From Brevibacillus fulvus (GTDB lineage: Bacteria; Bacillota; Bacilli; Brevibacillales; Brevibacillaceae): a DNA stretch of 64,000 bases. The stretch lies in the NCBI RefSeq assembly GCF_016908525.1, contig NZ_JAFBEB010000004.1:186001-250000 (forward strand). Direction: 5' to 3'. This document shows, piece after piece, positions 19,687 to 28,708 of the stretch; the stretch's first letter is position 1; each line of letters opens with the position of its first letter. Made by a program: the position numbers and the translations under genes. Under the pieces are notes generated by a model, which was not told the origin of the DNA, ran no database searches, and saw nothing but the letters and a program-made list of their open reading frames with translations.

Positions 19687-20512
19687 ACTGGTTCAGCCTT
19701 TCTATCGTTTCTCGCAATGTAATCGGCACTTTTTCGCCATGATGCGGCTGAACAACTGCCTGGTAGGCTTGCGTGAATACCGGCGCTTCCACTCCCCAGT
19801 CCGGCAGCGAAGGATGACCGAGCACGGCATGCGGAGAAGCATCTGCCATTATTTTTCCCTCATTCAGCACAATCAATCGCGTACAGCATTGAGCCAGCAT
19901 TTCCACCTTATGTTCTGCCAACAGGATGGTTATCCCTTCCTTGCGCAGTTGCCTCAACACCTGGTAAACCTCTTCCGTTCCTTTCGGGTCCAACTGGCTG
20001 GTCGGCTCGTCCAGCAGCAGGATTTGCGGTTTCAACACGAGGACGCTGGCGATCGCCACCCGTTGCAATTGCCCGCCGGACAGCTGATACGGGTTCCGTT
20101 TGCGAATCCCGGCAATTCCGAGAATCTCCAATGCCCAGTCGACACGCTCCCGCATCTCTTCCTGTGCAATCGCGAAATTTTCCAACCCAAAGGCGATTTC
20201 TTCTTCCACGGTCATTTTTGTCCCTGACAGCTGATTGGCGGCATTTTGCAAAACCATGCCAACCTGGCGGGACATTGCCGCCAAGTCCATTTTCGCTACC
20301 GGTTGGTTGTTTACGCGCACTTCACCAGTCAGGTCGCCTTGAAAAAAGTGCGGGATCAGTCCCATGATCGCGTAACACAAGGTTGTTTTCCCGGCGCCAT
20401 TGCTGCCGAGCAAGCCGATACATTCCCCCGGCTCGATGACGAGATTGATCCCTTCGAGCGCCGGTCGGGCCATCTCGGAATAGCGGTACGTAAACTGTTG
20501 CATCCGTATCAT
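19664..20512 (-). CDS. ECF transporter ATPase, first subunit
   Basis: 282-residue ABC ATPase. Walker A is GSNGAGKTT, Q-loop LQNAANQLS, the signature YQLSGGQLQR is canonical, Walker B is ILLLDEPTSQLD and the switch His is in LLAEHKVEM. The Gln in LQNAANQLSG is typical of ECF ATPases. The ATG at 20512 overlaps the stop codon of the T gene (ATGA) and is six bases behind GGAGGTT; an upstream in-frame TTG at 20530 has no such site. It pairs with the atypical ATPase encoded next. Confidence 0.9.
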   Translation of the reverse strand: MIRMQQFTYRYSEMARPALEGINLVIEPGECIGLLGSNGAGKTTLCYAIMGLIPHFFQGDLTGEVRVNNQPVAKMDLAAMSRQVGMVLQNAANQLSGTKMTVEEEIAFGLENFAIAQEEMRERVDWALEILGIAGIRKRNPYQLSGGQLQRVAIASVLVLKPQILLLDEPTSQLDPKGTEEVYQVLRQLRKEGITILLAEHKVEMLAQCCTRLIVLNEGKIMADASPHAVLGHPSLPDWGVEAPVFTQAYQAVVQPHHGEKVPITLRETIERLNQYEQAYRG

Positions 20513-21279
20513 CCGAATAACCTCCAGCAAAGTATTCCCAAGGTGCTGCCAATCAGCACGAAACGCACAGGCAGCATTCCCTTGTAGACCGGTTCCGACC
20601 GGTAAAACGTGCGCGGACCGCCAAGCGAGAATCCTCTCACTTCCAAGGCCATCGACCGCTCCTGGATATTGACAAAGGAAGATAAAATGAGCGGAGTCAG
20701 CAACGGCAAAAAAGCGCGAAACCGCGTCGACAAACTGCCGCGAACGGCCATCCCGCGCGCTTCCTGGGCTTCCTGAATCTTCGCTGCATTCCGCATCATC
20801 AGCGGAATGATCTGCAAGATCGCGGCAAGCATATAGGCAAGCCGCGGGGATACACCGCGACGGACACAGGCTTCCAGCAAGTCGGTTGGCGAAGTGGTCA
20901 ACACCAGCAAGCTTCCAGCGGCGATCATCGTGATGACCCGCAGCGAAATTTTTAACGCGTAGCTGATTCCCTCCCGATAAAACGAAAGCGGCCCCACTTG
21001 CAGCAGAACGGTTTGATTATTCTGATAAAACAACCCCTGAATGAGGAAAATGCTGATCAGCAACAGGGCGCAACCGGCCAAAATTTTCACAGCCCTGCCC
21101 AATTCGCGAGCCAAATAGAGCAGGCCGACCGTCAGCAAGGCAAGCAAACAGGCTCCCGGCAATGTCGGGACGACAAAAGCATCGATGAACAGACAGCAAA
21201 CGAGCAACAGTTTGCTGAGCGGGTCCATTCGCTTGTGAAAAAACGTGTTTTGTTCGCGATACAGGCTTGGCGTATTCAT
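20509..21279 (-). CDS. ECF transporter transmembrane component EcfT-like
   Basis: 256-residue membrane protein with about five or six hydrophobic segments and the two Ala-Arg-Gly-type coupling motifs of the T family (QEAQEARGMAVRG near 175 and SMALEVRGFS near 220), which contact the two ATPases. The ATG at 21279 follows the S gene by 25 bases. It belongs to the module 18868-21901. With its own S gene next to it, the complex is probably a dedicated (group I) ECF transporter and not the shared housekeeping module. Confidence 0.88.
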   Translation of the reverse strand: MNTPSLYREQNTFFHKRMDPLSKLLLVCCLFIDAFVVPTLPGACLLALLTVGLLYLARELGRAVKILAGCALLLISIFLIQGLFYQNNQTVLLQVGPLSFYREGISYALKISLRVITMIAAGSLLVLTTSPTDLLEACVRRGVSPRLAYMLAAILQIIPLMMRNAAKIQEAQEARGMAVRGSLSTRFRAFLPLLTPLILSSFVNIQERSMALEVRGFSLGGPRTFYRSEPVYKGMLPVRFVLIGSTLGILCWRLFG

Positions 21280-21304
21280 GCTTTTCCTCTGCTTCCCTGT
21301 CAGC

Positions 21305-21901
21305 TTATTTGCGAACCGCGGTCTCGGCGGAGCGAATCCCTTGCGTCAGGCGTTTCGGCAAGCCTAGCGCTATAAAATAAACGAGCGCGGCCACCACCAC
21401 CTTATCGAACAGATCGAGCAGCAGTTCGTCAATAAATGAGGCGAGCCAAATATTGACCCCGTTTCCGATCAGCATTCCAAACAAGAGATCGCCCCAGGCC
21501 TTTCCGGTTTGCCCGCCCCAAAGCAACACGTTGATCGGCGTACTGACAATGGCAGAAACGATGGCGACAATGATCCCGGCAACAATCGCCTTGGGCAAGG
21601 AGCGAAACCATCCAAGCGCAGCGAGCACGCCGGCGGCCATGGCAATCGCGATGCTGCTGATGCCATACCAGATCGAGAGTCCGCCATCCATTGTCAAGCC
21701 GAAAAAGAGATTGTTGACAAAGCCGCTGATCGCGCCAATCCATGGACCGGCAATCACCGCGCTGAGAATCGTTCCAATCGAGTCAAGCCAAATCGGCAAG
21801 TTCAAGGTATTCGCGAGCTGCTTTCCGATAAAATTGATTCCTACCGCAACCGGAATCATGACAATCCCCAATGTCGTCAAACGAAACGCTCCTTTTGCCA
21901 T
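21305..21901 (-). CDS. ECF transporter substrate-binding (S) component, substrate unknown
   Basis: 198 residues with about six hydrophobic segments, starting MAKGAFRLTTLGIVMIPVAV. The glycine-rich loop GPWIGAISGFVNNLFFGLT and the later NGVNIWLASFIDELL are typical of S components. The ligand cannot be named from motifs visible to me; no adjacent biosynthetic gene or riboswitch points to one. The start is ATG at 21901; the open frame reaches 21994 but with no better ribosome-binding site. The 111 bases between this gene and the alpha/beta hydrolase gene hold nothing recognisable. Confidence 0.78.
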   Translation of the reverse strand: MAKGAFRLTTLGIVMIPVAVGINFIGKQLANTLNLPIWLDSIGTILSAVIAGPWIGAISGFVNNLFFGLTMDGGLSIWYGISSIAIAMAAGVLAALGWFRSLPKAIVAGIIVAIVSAIVSTPINVLLWGGQTGKAWGDLLFGMLIGNGVNIWLASFIDELLLDLFDKVVVAALVYFIALGLPKRLTQGIRSAETAVRK

Positions 21902-22105
21902 TTCCCCATTTCCCCCTTTTGCCCGTAGTAAATTCTCCCCATTTCCTTCCTGATTACGCCCATTATAGCGAGAGAGACCGCGTAGCGTAAACAAGATTTT
22001 TCCAACAGAGGAAAAAACAGAACTAAAAAATATGGACGGACAGCTCGTTTTTTCGCGGGCAAAAAGCGGCCTCGAGACTGGGAGAACGGCGAATGAGCCT
22101 ACGGA

Positions 22106-22894
22106 CTATTCAGCCAAAAACGTTGCAAGTTCCTCCGTCAGTTTTTCCGGCGCTTCATACATGCTCATATGGCCAACAGCCGTCAGCAACACTTGCCGAA
22201 TATGAGGACTGGCGACGGAAAAGCTTTTTTGCCGGCTGATAATTTGGTCTTGTTCTCCAGCCAGCAACAACACCGGTGTATGCGCTGAGCGCAATACATG
22301 ATTGCGGTCAATGCGGTGTTTCATGCCTTTTGCGGTGCGAATCGCCCCTTCAGCGGGAGTGGCGAAGCCAATTTGTTTTGCCTGTTCAACCGCGTCCGGC
22401 ATCGTTTGAACATGCTCAGGGGCAAACAGCCGCGGAATGAGTCCGTCAATGAACGGTTCCATGCCCTGCTGTTCAATCGTTTGCACCGCCTTGTCGCGGC
22501 CCGCCTTTCCCTGTTCATCATCGGGATAGGCTGTGGAATGAATCAGGCCGAAAGCACGGAGCCGTTTGGGGTATTTTTCCGCGAAGGCCAGCGTAATGTA
22601 GCCGCCTAATGAGTGGCCAAACAAGCTCACCTGATCGAGTTTCAGCTGATCGAGCAACGCCAGCAGATCTTCCGCAAATTGTTCCATGCCGTAAAACTCC
22701 CCGTCAGGGGCATCGCTGTCGCCATGACCGCGCAAATCCGGCGCGATCACTCGATAATGTTGGCCCAGCAAAGGAATCACTTCCTCCCAATAGGCTGAAC
22801 TGCCGCAAAACCCATGCAGCAACAACACAGGGGCTCCGCTTCCAGCTTCCTGGTAGGCCAGCTTGATGCCATTTGCGATCATTTGTTTTTTCAA
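22106..22894 (-). CDS. Alpha/beta-fold hydrolase
   Basis: 262 residues. The oxyanion segment is HGFCGSSAYW, the nucleophile elbow is GHSLGG (Ser95), the acid is the Asp in GEQDQII and the base is the His in GHMSMYEAP. No signal peptide is visible, so it is cytoplasmic. The family covers esterases, lactonases and haloperoxidase-like enzymes; the substrate cannot be told. The start is TTG at 22894, overlapping the stop of the beta-lactamase-like gene (TTGA) and behind AAAGGATGATGG, so the two genes are translationally coupled. Confidence 0.87.
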   Translation of the reverse strand: MKKQMIANGIKLAYQEAGSGAPVLLLHGFCGSSAYWEEVIPLLGQHYRVIAPDLRGHGDSDAPDGEFYGMEQFAEDLLALLDQLKLDQVSLFGHSLGGYITLAFAEKYPKRLRAFGLIHSTAYPDDEQGKAGRDKAVQTIEQQGMEPFIDGLIPRLFAPEHVQTMPDAVEQAKQIGFATPAEGAIRTAKGMKHRIDRNHVLRSAHTPVLLLAGEQDQIISRQKSFSVASPHIRQVLLTAVGHMSMYEAPEKLTEELATFLAE

Positions 22895-23706
22895 TTTCCA
22901 TCATCCTTTCCGTTTTGCTTATTGGCGATATGTTTTGCCCAGCGATAGACGGCCGCTCCAATCCTCCCCAGCGTGTTTAGCGCTTGCGGGTGTTCCACTC
23001 CCTCGGAGAAAACAGAGATGATGATTGTCCGTCCGCGAACATACAGGATACCGGCTTCATGCATTCTGCCGGTGTCCCAGCCGCTTTTATGCGCCAGCTG
23101 CCAGTCTTCGTCTTGCGGCAAAAGAGACGGCAAGCCATTGCAAACTTGTTGCTTTTTTAACAGCTCAACCATTTCCGTACAGCTTTTCTCTGCTAATATC
23201 GTCCTGTTGGCCAACCGGGACAGCAAACCGGCGACGTCGCTGGCCGTCAACAAATTGACTTGCGGCACATCCTGCGGATAGATCATCATTTTCCGGTAAA
23301 AACGACTCCGCGTCATTCCCAACTGCTTCATCGTCTCCTGAATGGCGGTTGGACCGATCCGTTCGATCAGCAGATTGGTTGCTGTATTGTCGCTTTGAAT
23401 GATCATCAATGTCAGCAAATCGCGAACAGGTAAGGCCAACCCAGCCGACAAATGCTGCAAAACGCCGGAACCGCCTACCCGATCCTCCCGCCTGATCGCG
23501 AGTTGTTCATCCAGAGCAAGCCGGCCCTGTTCAGCAAGAGCATAAACAGCGACCATGATCGGCAATTTCATGACGCTTTCCGCGATGAACGGCAGCTGTT
23601 CATTCGTGCCCCACCGGCAGCCCGTGTCTGCATTTTCCAGGACGATGCCCCAGGTGCCGCCAGCTTGGCTGGTCAATTCGATCACTTCGTTGACCAGAGT
23701 CTGCAA
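22891..23706 (-). CDS. Class A beta-lactamase-fold serine hydrolase without signal peptide
   Basis: 271 residues with all three active-site elements of the penicillin-recognising fold: SxxK as S44-V-M-K47, SDN at 105-107 and KSG at 207-209. The N-terminus MQTLVNEVIELTSQAGG has no signal peptide or membrane anchor, so a cytoplasmic or unconventionally located enzyme is likely. It could be a D-amino-acid amidase, peptidase or esterase, or a latent beta-lactamase; the class A glutamate of the omega loop is not obvious to me. The start is TTG at 23706 behind AAAGGAGGGAG. It is the first gene after the hemL terminator and coupled to the alpha/beta hydrolase. Confidence 0.83.
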   Translation of the reverse strand: MQTLVNEVIELTSQAGGTWGIVLENADTGCRWGTNEQLPFIAESVMKLPIMVAVYALAEQGRLALDEQLAIRREDRVGGSGVLQHLSAGLALPVRDLLTLMIIQSDNTATNLLIERIGPTAIQETMKQLGMTRSRFYRKMMIYPQDVPQVNLLTASDVAGLLSRLANRTILAEKSCTEMVELLKKQQVCNGLPSLLPQDEDWQLAHKSGWDTGRMHEAGILYVRGRTIIISVFSEGVEHPQALNTLGRIGAAVYRWAKHIANKQNGKDDGN

Positions 23707-23724
23707 GGTTCTCCCTCCTTTTGC

Positions 23725-23759
23725 GAAAAAAGCACCCCGGGAATCATTCCAGGGTGCTT
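23725..23759 (-). terminator. Rho-independent terminator of hemL
   Basis: AGCACCC (about 23731-23737) pairs with GGGTGCT (23752-23758), extended inward by a partly paired CGGGAATCATTCCA. In the minus direction a T run follows. It closes the hem region. Confidence 0.85.
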
Positions 23760-23772
23760 GACATCGCTGCGT

Positions 23773-25056
23773 TTATAATGCTTTCATCGCCCGATAGCTG
23801 GCTTCGATCGTCTGCTCAATATCATCCTCGCTGTGCGCCAACGAAACGAACATTCCTTCAAACTGGGACGGCGGAATCATGACGCCTTCTTCCAGCAAGT
23901 TGCGGAAATAGCGCGAGAAAAGCTCTACATCGGCGGTTTTCGCTGTATCATAGTTGATTACCGGCGTTTCGGTAAAGAACATGCATACCATCGAACCTAC
24001 TCGGTTAATCGTGTGCGGCAAGCCGAATTTGCGGGCATTTTCGGCCAATCCTTCCGCCAATCGGCGGGAACGCTGCTCCAGCTGTTCATAGACGCCAGGC
24101 TCGCCCAACAGCTGCAAGGTAACCAGGCCGGCAGCCATTGCCAGCGGGTTTCCGGAAAGCGTTCCCGCTTGATAGATCGGTCCGGCCGGGGCAATTTGCT
24201 GCATGATCTCCCGTTTGCCGCCGTAGGCCCCCACCGGCAGTCCGCCGCCGATCACTTTGCCCATTGTTGTCAGATCCGGCGTGATGCCGTATAAATCCTG
24301 GGCACCGCCGCGAGCGACGCGGAAACCGGTCATCACTTCATCAAAAATCAACAGCGTGCCATGCTGCTCGGTAATTTCGCGCAACGCTTGCAAAAATCCC
24401 GGTTGCGGCGGCACGACGCCCATGTTGCCGGCGACCGGTTCAACGATGACTGCAGCCAGTTCCCTGCCGAATTTTTCAAAGACCAACCGCAAACTGTCCA
24501 GATCGTTATACGGGATCGTGATGGTATTCACGGCGATCGTTTCCGGCACACCCGGGCTATCCGGCAAGCCGAGCGTGGCGACGCCGGAACCGGCCTTGAT
24601 CAGCAAACTGTCGGCATGCCCATGATAACACCCTTCAAATTTGAGAATCTTGTCGCGTTTCGTATAGCCGCGAGCCAACCGCAGCGCGCTCATCGTCGCT
24701 TCTGTACCGGAGTTGACCATACGAACCACTTCCACCGAAGGAACGATTTCTGCCACCAGTTTGGCCATCTCGGTTTCCCTCTCCGTTGGCGCTCCGAAAC
24801 TGGTTCCCAACAAGGCGACCTCGCGAACCGCTTCAATCACCTGCGGATGGGCATGACCCAAAATTAACGGGCCCCAGGAACCAATATAATCGATATATGT
24901 ATTGCCATCGACATCATAGATGCGCGAACCTGCTCCTTTTTCAATATAAACCGGGTCGCCGCCTACGCTTTTGAATGCCCGAACCGGACTGTTCACACCG
25001 CCGGGAATATAGTGTTGCGCTTCTGCGAACAGCTTGTTTGATCTATCGTGTTGCAT
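23773..25056 (-). CDS. hemL: Glutamate-1-semialdehyde 2,1-aminomutase
   Basis: 427-residue PLP enzyme that turns glutamate-1-semialdehyde, the HemA product, into 5-aminolevulinate. The PLP-binding Lys is in [18 protein letters not shown]; the aspartate holding the PLP ring is in [12 protein letters not shown]. Length and motifs are normal. The ATG at 25056 has AGGTGA upstream. Unlike B. subtilis hemAXCDBL, a good terminator (25092-25132) separates this gene from the rest of the operon, with only about 35 bases before the start, so it depends on read-through or on a promoter overlapping the hairpin. Confidence 0.97.
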   Translation of the reverse strand: MQHDRSNKLFAEAQHYIPGGVNSPVRAFKSVGGDPVYIEKGAGSRIYDVDGNTYIDYIGSWGPLILGHAHPQVIEAVREVALLGTSFGAPTERETEMAKLVAEIVPSVEVVRMVNSGTEATMSALRLARGYTKRDKILKFEGCYHGHADSLLIKAGSGVATLGLPDSPGVPETIAVNTITIPYNDLDSLRLVFEKFGRELAAVIVEPVAGNMGVVPPQPGFLQALREITEQHGTLLIFDEVMTGFRVARGGAQDLYGITPDLTTMGKVIGGGLPVGAYGGKREIMQQIAPAGPIYQAGTLSGNPLAMAAGLVTLQLLGEPGVYEQLEQRSRRLAEGLAENARKFGLPHTINRVGSMVCMFFTETPVINYDTAKTADVELFSRYFRNLLEEGVMIPPSQFEGMFVSLAHSEDDIEQTIEASYRAMKAL

Positions 25057-25091
25057 TCACAATCACCTCATCACATATCGAAACATTTTTT

Positions 25092-25132
25092 AAAAAAAGC
25101 GCCTGTTTGTCTTCCCGCAAACAAGCGCTTTT
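25092..25132 (-). terminator. Terminator or attenuator between ahbAB-like gene and hemL
   Basis: AAGCGC-TGTTTG (25098-25109 with one bulge) pairs with CAAACA-GCGCTT (25118-25130). In the minus direction it is followed by seven T. It lies 20 bases after the stop of the AsnC-fold gene and 36 bases before the hemL ATG. I see no clear sigma-A promoter for hemL within the remaining space. Confidence 0.85.
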
Positions 25133-25149
25133 CATTTGTAAACAACGGC

Positions 25150-26202
25150 TTAGAGCCCTAACTGCTCAGCCACTTTCTCTTCCCATTCATAGATTTCGGG
25201 CGTGAAGTAGGACACACGCGTTTTCTTGTATTCCTTGGTTGAGTATAGCACAATGCGATCGGTAATGCCTGTTTCGTCCTCAATCGCTTGCAGGATCGCT
25301 TCGCATTCTTCCATATCCCGGCCATGCACCATCGTAAAAATGTTGTATTTCCAATCGGGATAGGTCGGACGCAAGTAGCAATGGCTGACGGCGCGGAAGC
25401 TGCCCATTTTCAGGCCGATCTCGTCAGCCTGATCAGCCGGTACATTCCAAACCCCCATGCCATTGGCGCGGAAACCGGCCTTGCGATGGTTCAGCACCGC
25501 GGAGAAGCGGCGCATCTGACCTCTGCTGACCAGTGTGTTCGCATGTTCCAGCAATTCTTCCGTACTGATGCCGATTTCTTTCGCCCAATCGTCAAACGGA
25601 CGGGAGACAAACGGCAAATCTTTCTGCAACTGCAGAATCACCTTGATGTCCGTCTCAGTCAACGGGATTTGCATTGCCGCCTGACGCATCTCTTCGGTGT
25701 AATTGGGCGCTGCTTTGTCGTTTGCTTCACTTTCTTTTTTCACGTCGAGCTGTACGCCGATTTTGAACAACTTCAAGGTCGGCAAAATCCGAATGGACTC
25801 GACTTGCGCCATCTCGCCGAGAATTTCCACGGTTTTTTCCAGCCCAAAGCGGCTGTTCGGCGGAACCGCAATGGTAAACCAGAGGTTGAAGTCATGGTTG
25901 CGTTTGTAATTATGTGTAATCCCGGGATGTTGATTAAAGATTCGCGCCATCTCATCGAGTTTCTCCGGAGCGATCCGGGCAGCGACCAGGCTTGATTTGT
26001 ATCCGAGCGCCTTGGTATCGAAAATCGCCGACATCTGGCGGATGACATCGCCTTTCATCCCGCGCAGGCGCTCCAGCAATGTCTCTTCGGTCGTGCCGAT
26101 TTTTTCAGCCAACGCCTTGTAAGGTTCGGCCACCAACGGAATATCTTTCTGTACGGCGTCCAATATCTCTTTGTCGAGCGCATCCATCAAGTCAACTGAC
26201 AT
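25150..26202 (-). CDS. Fused two-domain siroheme decarboxylase-like protein (AhbA-AhbB type, AsnC fold)
   Basis: 350 residues made of two tandem winged-helix plus AsnC/RAM-like halves (about 1-155 and 180-350) joined by a charged linker (KKESEANDKAAPNY). Each half carries an H-x-Y-x-R motif: H97-N-Y-K-R101 and H274-C-Y-L-R278, placed as in AhbA/AhbB and NirDLGH siroheme decarboxylases. Those enzymes are normally separate ~150-170-residue subunits forming heterodimers. Enzymes of this family convert siroheme to 12,18-didecarboxysiroheme on the way to heme or heme d1. The ATG at 26202 lies two bases past the hemB stop, and its site GAAGGAGGG is inside the last hemB codons. The hem context argues against a mere Lrp/AsnC regulator. 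Confidence 0.78.
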   Translation of the reverse strand: MSVDLMDALDKEILDAVQKDIPLVAEPYKALAEKIGTTEETLLERLRGMKGDVIRQMSAIFDTKALGYKSSLVAARIAPEKLDEMARIFNQHPGITHNYKRNHDFNLWFTIAVPPNSRFGLEKTVEILGEMAQVESIRILPTLKLFKIGVQLDVKKESEANDKAAPNYTEEMRQAAMQIPLTETDIKVILQLQKDLPFVSRPFDDWAKEIGISTEELLEHANTLVSRGQMRRFSAVLNHRKAGFRANGMGVWNVPADQADEIGLKMGSFRAVSHCYLRPTYPDWKYNIFTMVHGRDMEECEAILQAIEDETGITDRIVLYSTKEYKKTRVSYFTPEIYEWEEKVAEQLGL

Positions 26203-26203
26203 C

Positions 26204-27187
26204 TTAATACCCTCCTTCTCGCAACCATTTTGCGATATCCTTGGCGTGATAGGTAATAATCAAATCAGCGCCGGCCCGTTTGAATCCAAGCATCGTTTCC
26301 ATGACGATTTCCCGCTCGTTAATCCAGCCGTTAGCAGAAGCCGCTTTGACCATCGAATATTCCGCACTGACGTTATAGGCAACCATCGGCAAATGGAACG
26401 TTTCCCGCAGACGGTACAGCATATCCATAAAAGCGATGCCCGGTTTGACGATAAGAAAATCGGCGCCCTCCTCCACGTCGGACGCTGCTTCCCGCAATCC
26501 TTCGCGGGCATTGGCCGGGTCCATTTGATACGTTTTCCGGTCGCCAAATTGCGGCGCAGAGTTGGCCGCATCGCGGAACGGGCCATAATAGGCAGACGAA
26601 TATTTCACCGCGTAAGACATCACCGGAATATTTTGGAACCCTGCTTCATCGAGACCAGCGCGGATAGCAGCGACAAAACCGTCCATCATATTGGACGGAG
26701 CGATAATATCCGCTCCTGCCTTCGCCTGGGAGACGGCTGTTTTGATCAGCAGTTCCAACGATTCGTCGTTGTCGACATAACCGTCATGGACGACTCCGCA
26801 ATGCCCGTGATCGGTATACTCGCACAGACATGTATCAGCGATCACGACCAGTTCCGGATAGCGCTCCTTGATTACGCGAATCCCTTTTTGCACAATCCCG
26901 GTATCTGCGTAAGCTTCCGAGCCGCAATCGTCCTTGTGCTCCGGAATCCCGAAGACAAGCACGGATTTGATGCCCAGGCTGACGATTTCATCCAGTTCTT
27001 CTCCCAATCGGTCGAGCGAGAATTGATAAACGCCCGGCATGGACGGAATCTCATTTTTTTTATTGGTTCCCTCTACAAAAAACAGCGGATAAATCAGATC
27101 ATTCACATGTACGTGATTTTCCCGAACCATACTGCGCAAAGCGGCAGTTGTGCGAAGACGACGGTGTCTGGCAAATTTGAGTGTCAT
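26204..27187 (-). CDS. hemB: Porphobilinogen synthase (delta-aminolevulinic acid dehydratase)
   Basis: 327 residues; condenses two 5-aminolevulinate molecules to porphobilinogen. The zinc-type cysteine cluster [15 protein letters not shown] (near residue 123) and the Schiff-base lysine segment [11 protein letters not shown] are present. The ATG at 27187 has GGAGGAG upstream. It lies 22 bases after cobA/hemD and directly before the siroheme-decarboxylase-like gene, whose ribosome-binding site it contains. Normal length and no defect. Confidence 0.97.
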   Translation of the reverse strand: MTLKFARHRRLRTTAALRSMVRENHVHVNDLIYPLFFVEGTNKKNEIPSMPGVYQFSLDRLGEELDEIVSLGIKSVLVFGIPEHKDDCGSEAYADTGIVQKGIRVIKERYPELVVIADTCLCEYTDHGHCGVVHDGYVDNDESLELLIKTAVSQAKAGADIIAPSNMMDGFVAAIRAGLDEAGFQNIPVMSYAVKYSSAYYGPFRDAANSAPQFGDRKTYQMDPANAREGLREAASDVEEGADFLIVKPGIAFMDMLYRLRETFHLPMVAYNVSAEYSMVKAASANGWINEREIVMETMLGFKRAGADLIITYHAKDIAKWLREGGY

Positions 27188-27209
27188 GTTTTCTCCTCCA
27201 GCTTCCCTT

Positions 27210-28706
27210 TTACAAAATATCGATCAAACCTTGTATGGTATAATCCTTGGCCACTGCATCGACAGTTAAACCTAGTGCGTTGGCGGTTTCCGCCGTAATC
27301 GGCCCGATGCAGGCGATTTTAACGCCCTTCAGCAATTCCAGGTTTTGCTCGCCAAGCGCCTGCACGAAATTTTTTACCGTGGACGAACTGGTAAAGGTAA
27401 TGATCTGAATCGCCCCTTGACGAAGCAATTCCAGCGTTTCCTCGGCGTTCTCCGCATCAATCTCCGTATCATACGTATCCACTTCCGTCACTTCCAGACC
27501 GAGTCGGGTCAATTCGCGCGGCAGCGTCTCGCGTGCGATATCAGCCCGCGGCAGCAACACTTTTTCTCCGGCATGCAACTGGTCCCGCAGGCTGTCCAGC
27601 AAACCTTCTGCCCGGAATTGACCAGGCAGCACTTCCACGACCAGCCCCTTTTCCTCCAAGGCAGCGGCTGTCTTCGGACCAACCGCAGCAATTTTGGCCC
27701 GCAGCTGGCGAATATCCAGTTTTAATTCACGCAACCGCTTGAAGAAAAAAGCTACGCCATTCGTGCTGGTAAACATCACCCAGTCAAACTGCGACAAATT
27801 GCGCAGCGCTTGATCCAACTCCTCCTGCCGTTTGGGCGGAACCATCTTGATTAGCGGAAATTCGATCGGTTCTCCGCCGAGTTCGGCGATTTGCTCGGAA
27901 AGTTCGCTGGCCTGACTGCGGGCACGGGTGACCAGGACACGCTTGCCAAACAGCGGTTTCTGTTCGAACCATTGCAGTTTTTCGCGCAGTTTTACGACTT
28001 CCCCGACAATGATGATCGCCGGATTGCTCAATCCTGCCTCTTCCCGCTTCTGCACGATATTTTCAAGCGTACCGACCACGGTCTGCTGTTCGATCGTCGT
28101 CCCCCAGCGAATCAGCGCAACCGGTGTTTGCGGGGATCGGCCGTAACGAATCAACTGCTGGCAAATGAACGGCAGATTGCCAACGCCCATGTAGAAAATG
28201 ATCGTTTCCACTCCGGTGGCAAGGTGTGGCCAATTGATGCTTGATTCTGTTTTTTCCGGTCGTTCATGCCCTGTCACGATCGCCAGCGAGGAATTAAAAT
28301 CGCGGTGAGTGACCGGAATCCCCGCATAGGCTGGGGCAGCGATGCCGGAAGTAATGCCGGGAACAATTTCAAACGGAATGCCATGCTTGACCAGTTCTTC
28401 CGCTTCTTCGCCGACACGTCCAAAGATGGAAGGATCGCCCCCTTTCAAGCGAGTGACCACTTTGCCTTCGAGAGCTTTTTCCACCAATACTTGATTAATC
28501 TCTTCCTGGGTCAACGTATGCCGGTCCGGCAATTTCCCGCAATAGATCAATTCGACGTCCGGTTTTGCGTGGGAGAGCAGTCGGGGACTGGCCAGCCGGT
28601 CATATACGATGCAGTCCGCCCGTTTGATTGTTTCCAGACCACGAACCGTGATCAGTTTTGGATCACCAGGTCCTGCTCCGACAAGATAGACTTTCCCTTT
28701 GCCCAT
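27210..28706 (-). CDS. cobA-hemD: Fused uroporphyrinogen-III C-methyltransferase / uroporphyrinogen-III synthase
   Basis: 498 residues. Residues 1-245 are a SUMT (CobA/SirA) domain with [11 protein letters not shown], the SAM site motifs [12 protein letters not shown], and VPGITSG. Residues about 255-498 are HemD ([41 protein letters not shown]). One protein therefore both closes uroporphyrinogen III and methylates it to precorrin-2. B. subtilis has a separate hemD in this operon; the fusion is common in clostridia and some Bacillales. The ATG at 28706 has GGAGGAG just upstream, overlapping the end of hemC. Confidence 0.95.
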   Translation of the reverse strand: MGKGKVYLVGAGPGDPKLITVRGLETIKRADCIVYDRLASPRLLSHAKPDVELIYCGKLPDRHTLTQEEINQVLVEKALEGKVVTRLKGGDPSIFGRVGEEAEELVKHGIPFEIVPGITSGIAAPAYAGIPVTHRDFNSSLAIVTGHERPEKTESSINWPHLATGVETIIFYMGVGNLPFICQQLIRYGRSPQTPVALIRWGTTIEQQTVVGTLENIVQKREEAGLSNPAIIIVGEVVKLREKLQWFEQKPLFGKRVLVTRARSQASELSEQIAELGGEPIEFPLIKMVPPKRQEELDQALRNLSQFDWVMFTSTNGVAFFFKRLRELKLDIRQLRAKIAAVGPKTAAALEEKGLVVEVLPGQFRAEGLLDSLRDQLHAGEKVLLPRADIARETLPRELTRLGLEVTEVDTYDTEIDAENAEETLELLRQGAIQIITFTSSSTVKNFVQALGEQNLELLKGVKIACIGPITAETANALGLTVDAVAKDYTIQGLIDIL

Positions 28707-28708
28707 GC

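Noticed and set aside
25150-26202. Simple Lrp/AsnC-family transcriptional regulator
   Set aside because: Two complete AsnC-type halves, an H-x-Y-x-R motif in each, and a place inside the hem operon with coupled translation fit a siroheme decarboxylase better than a regulator.
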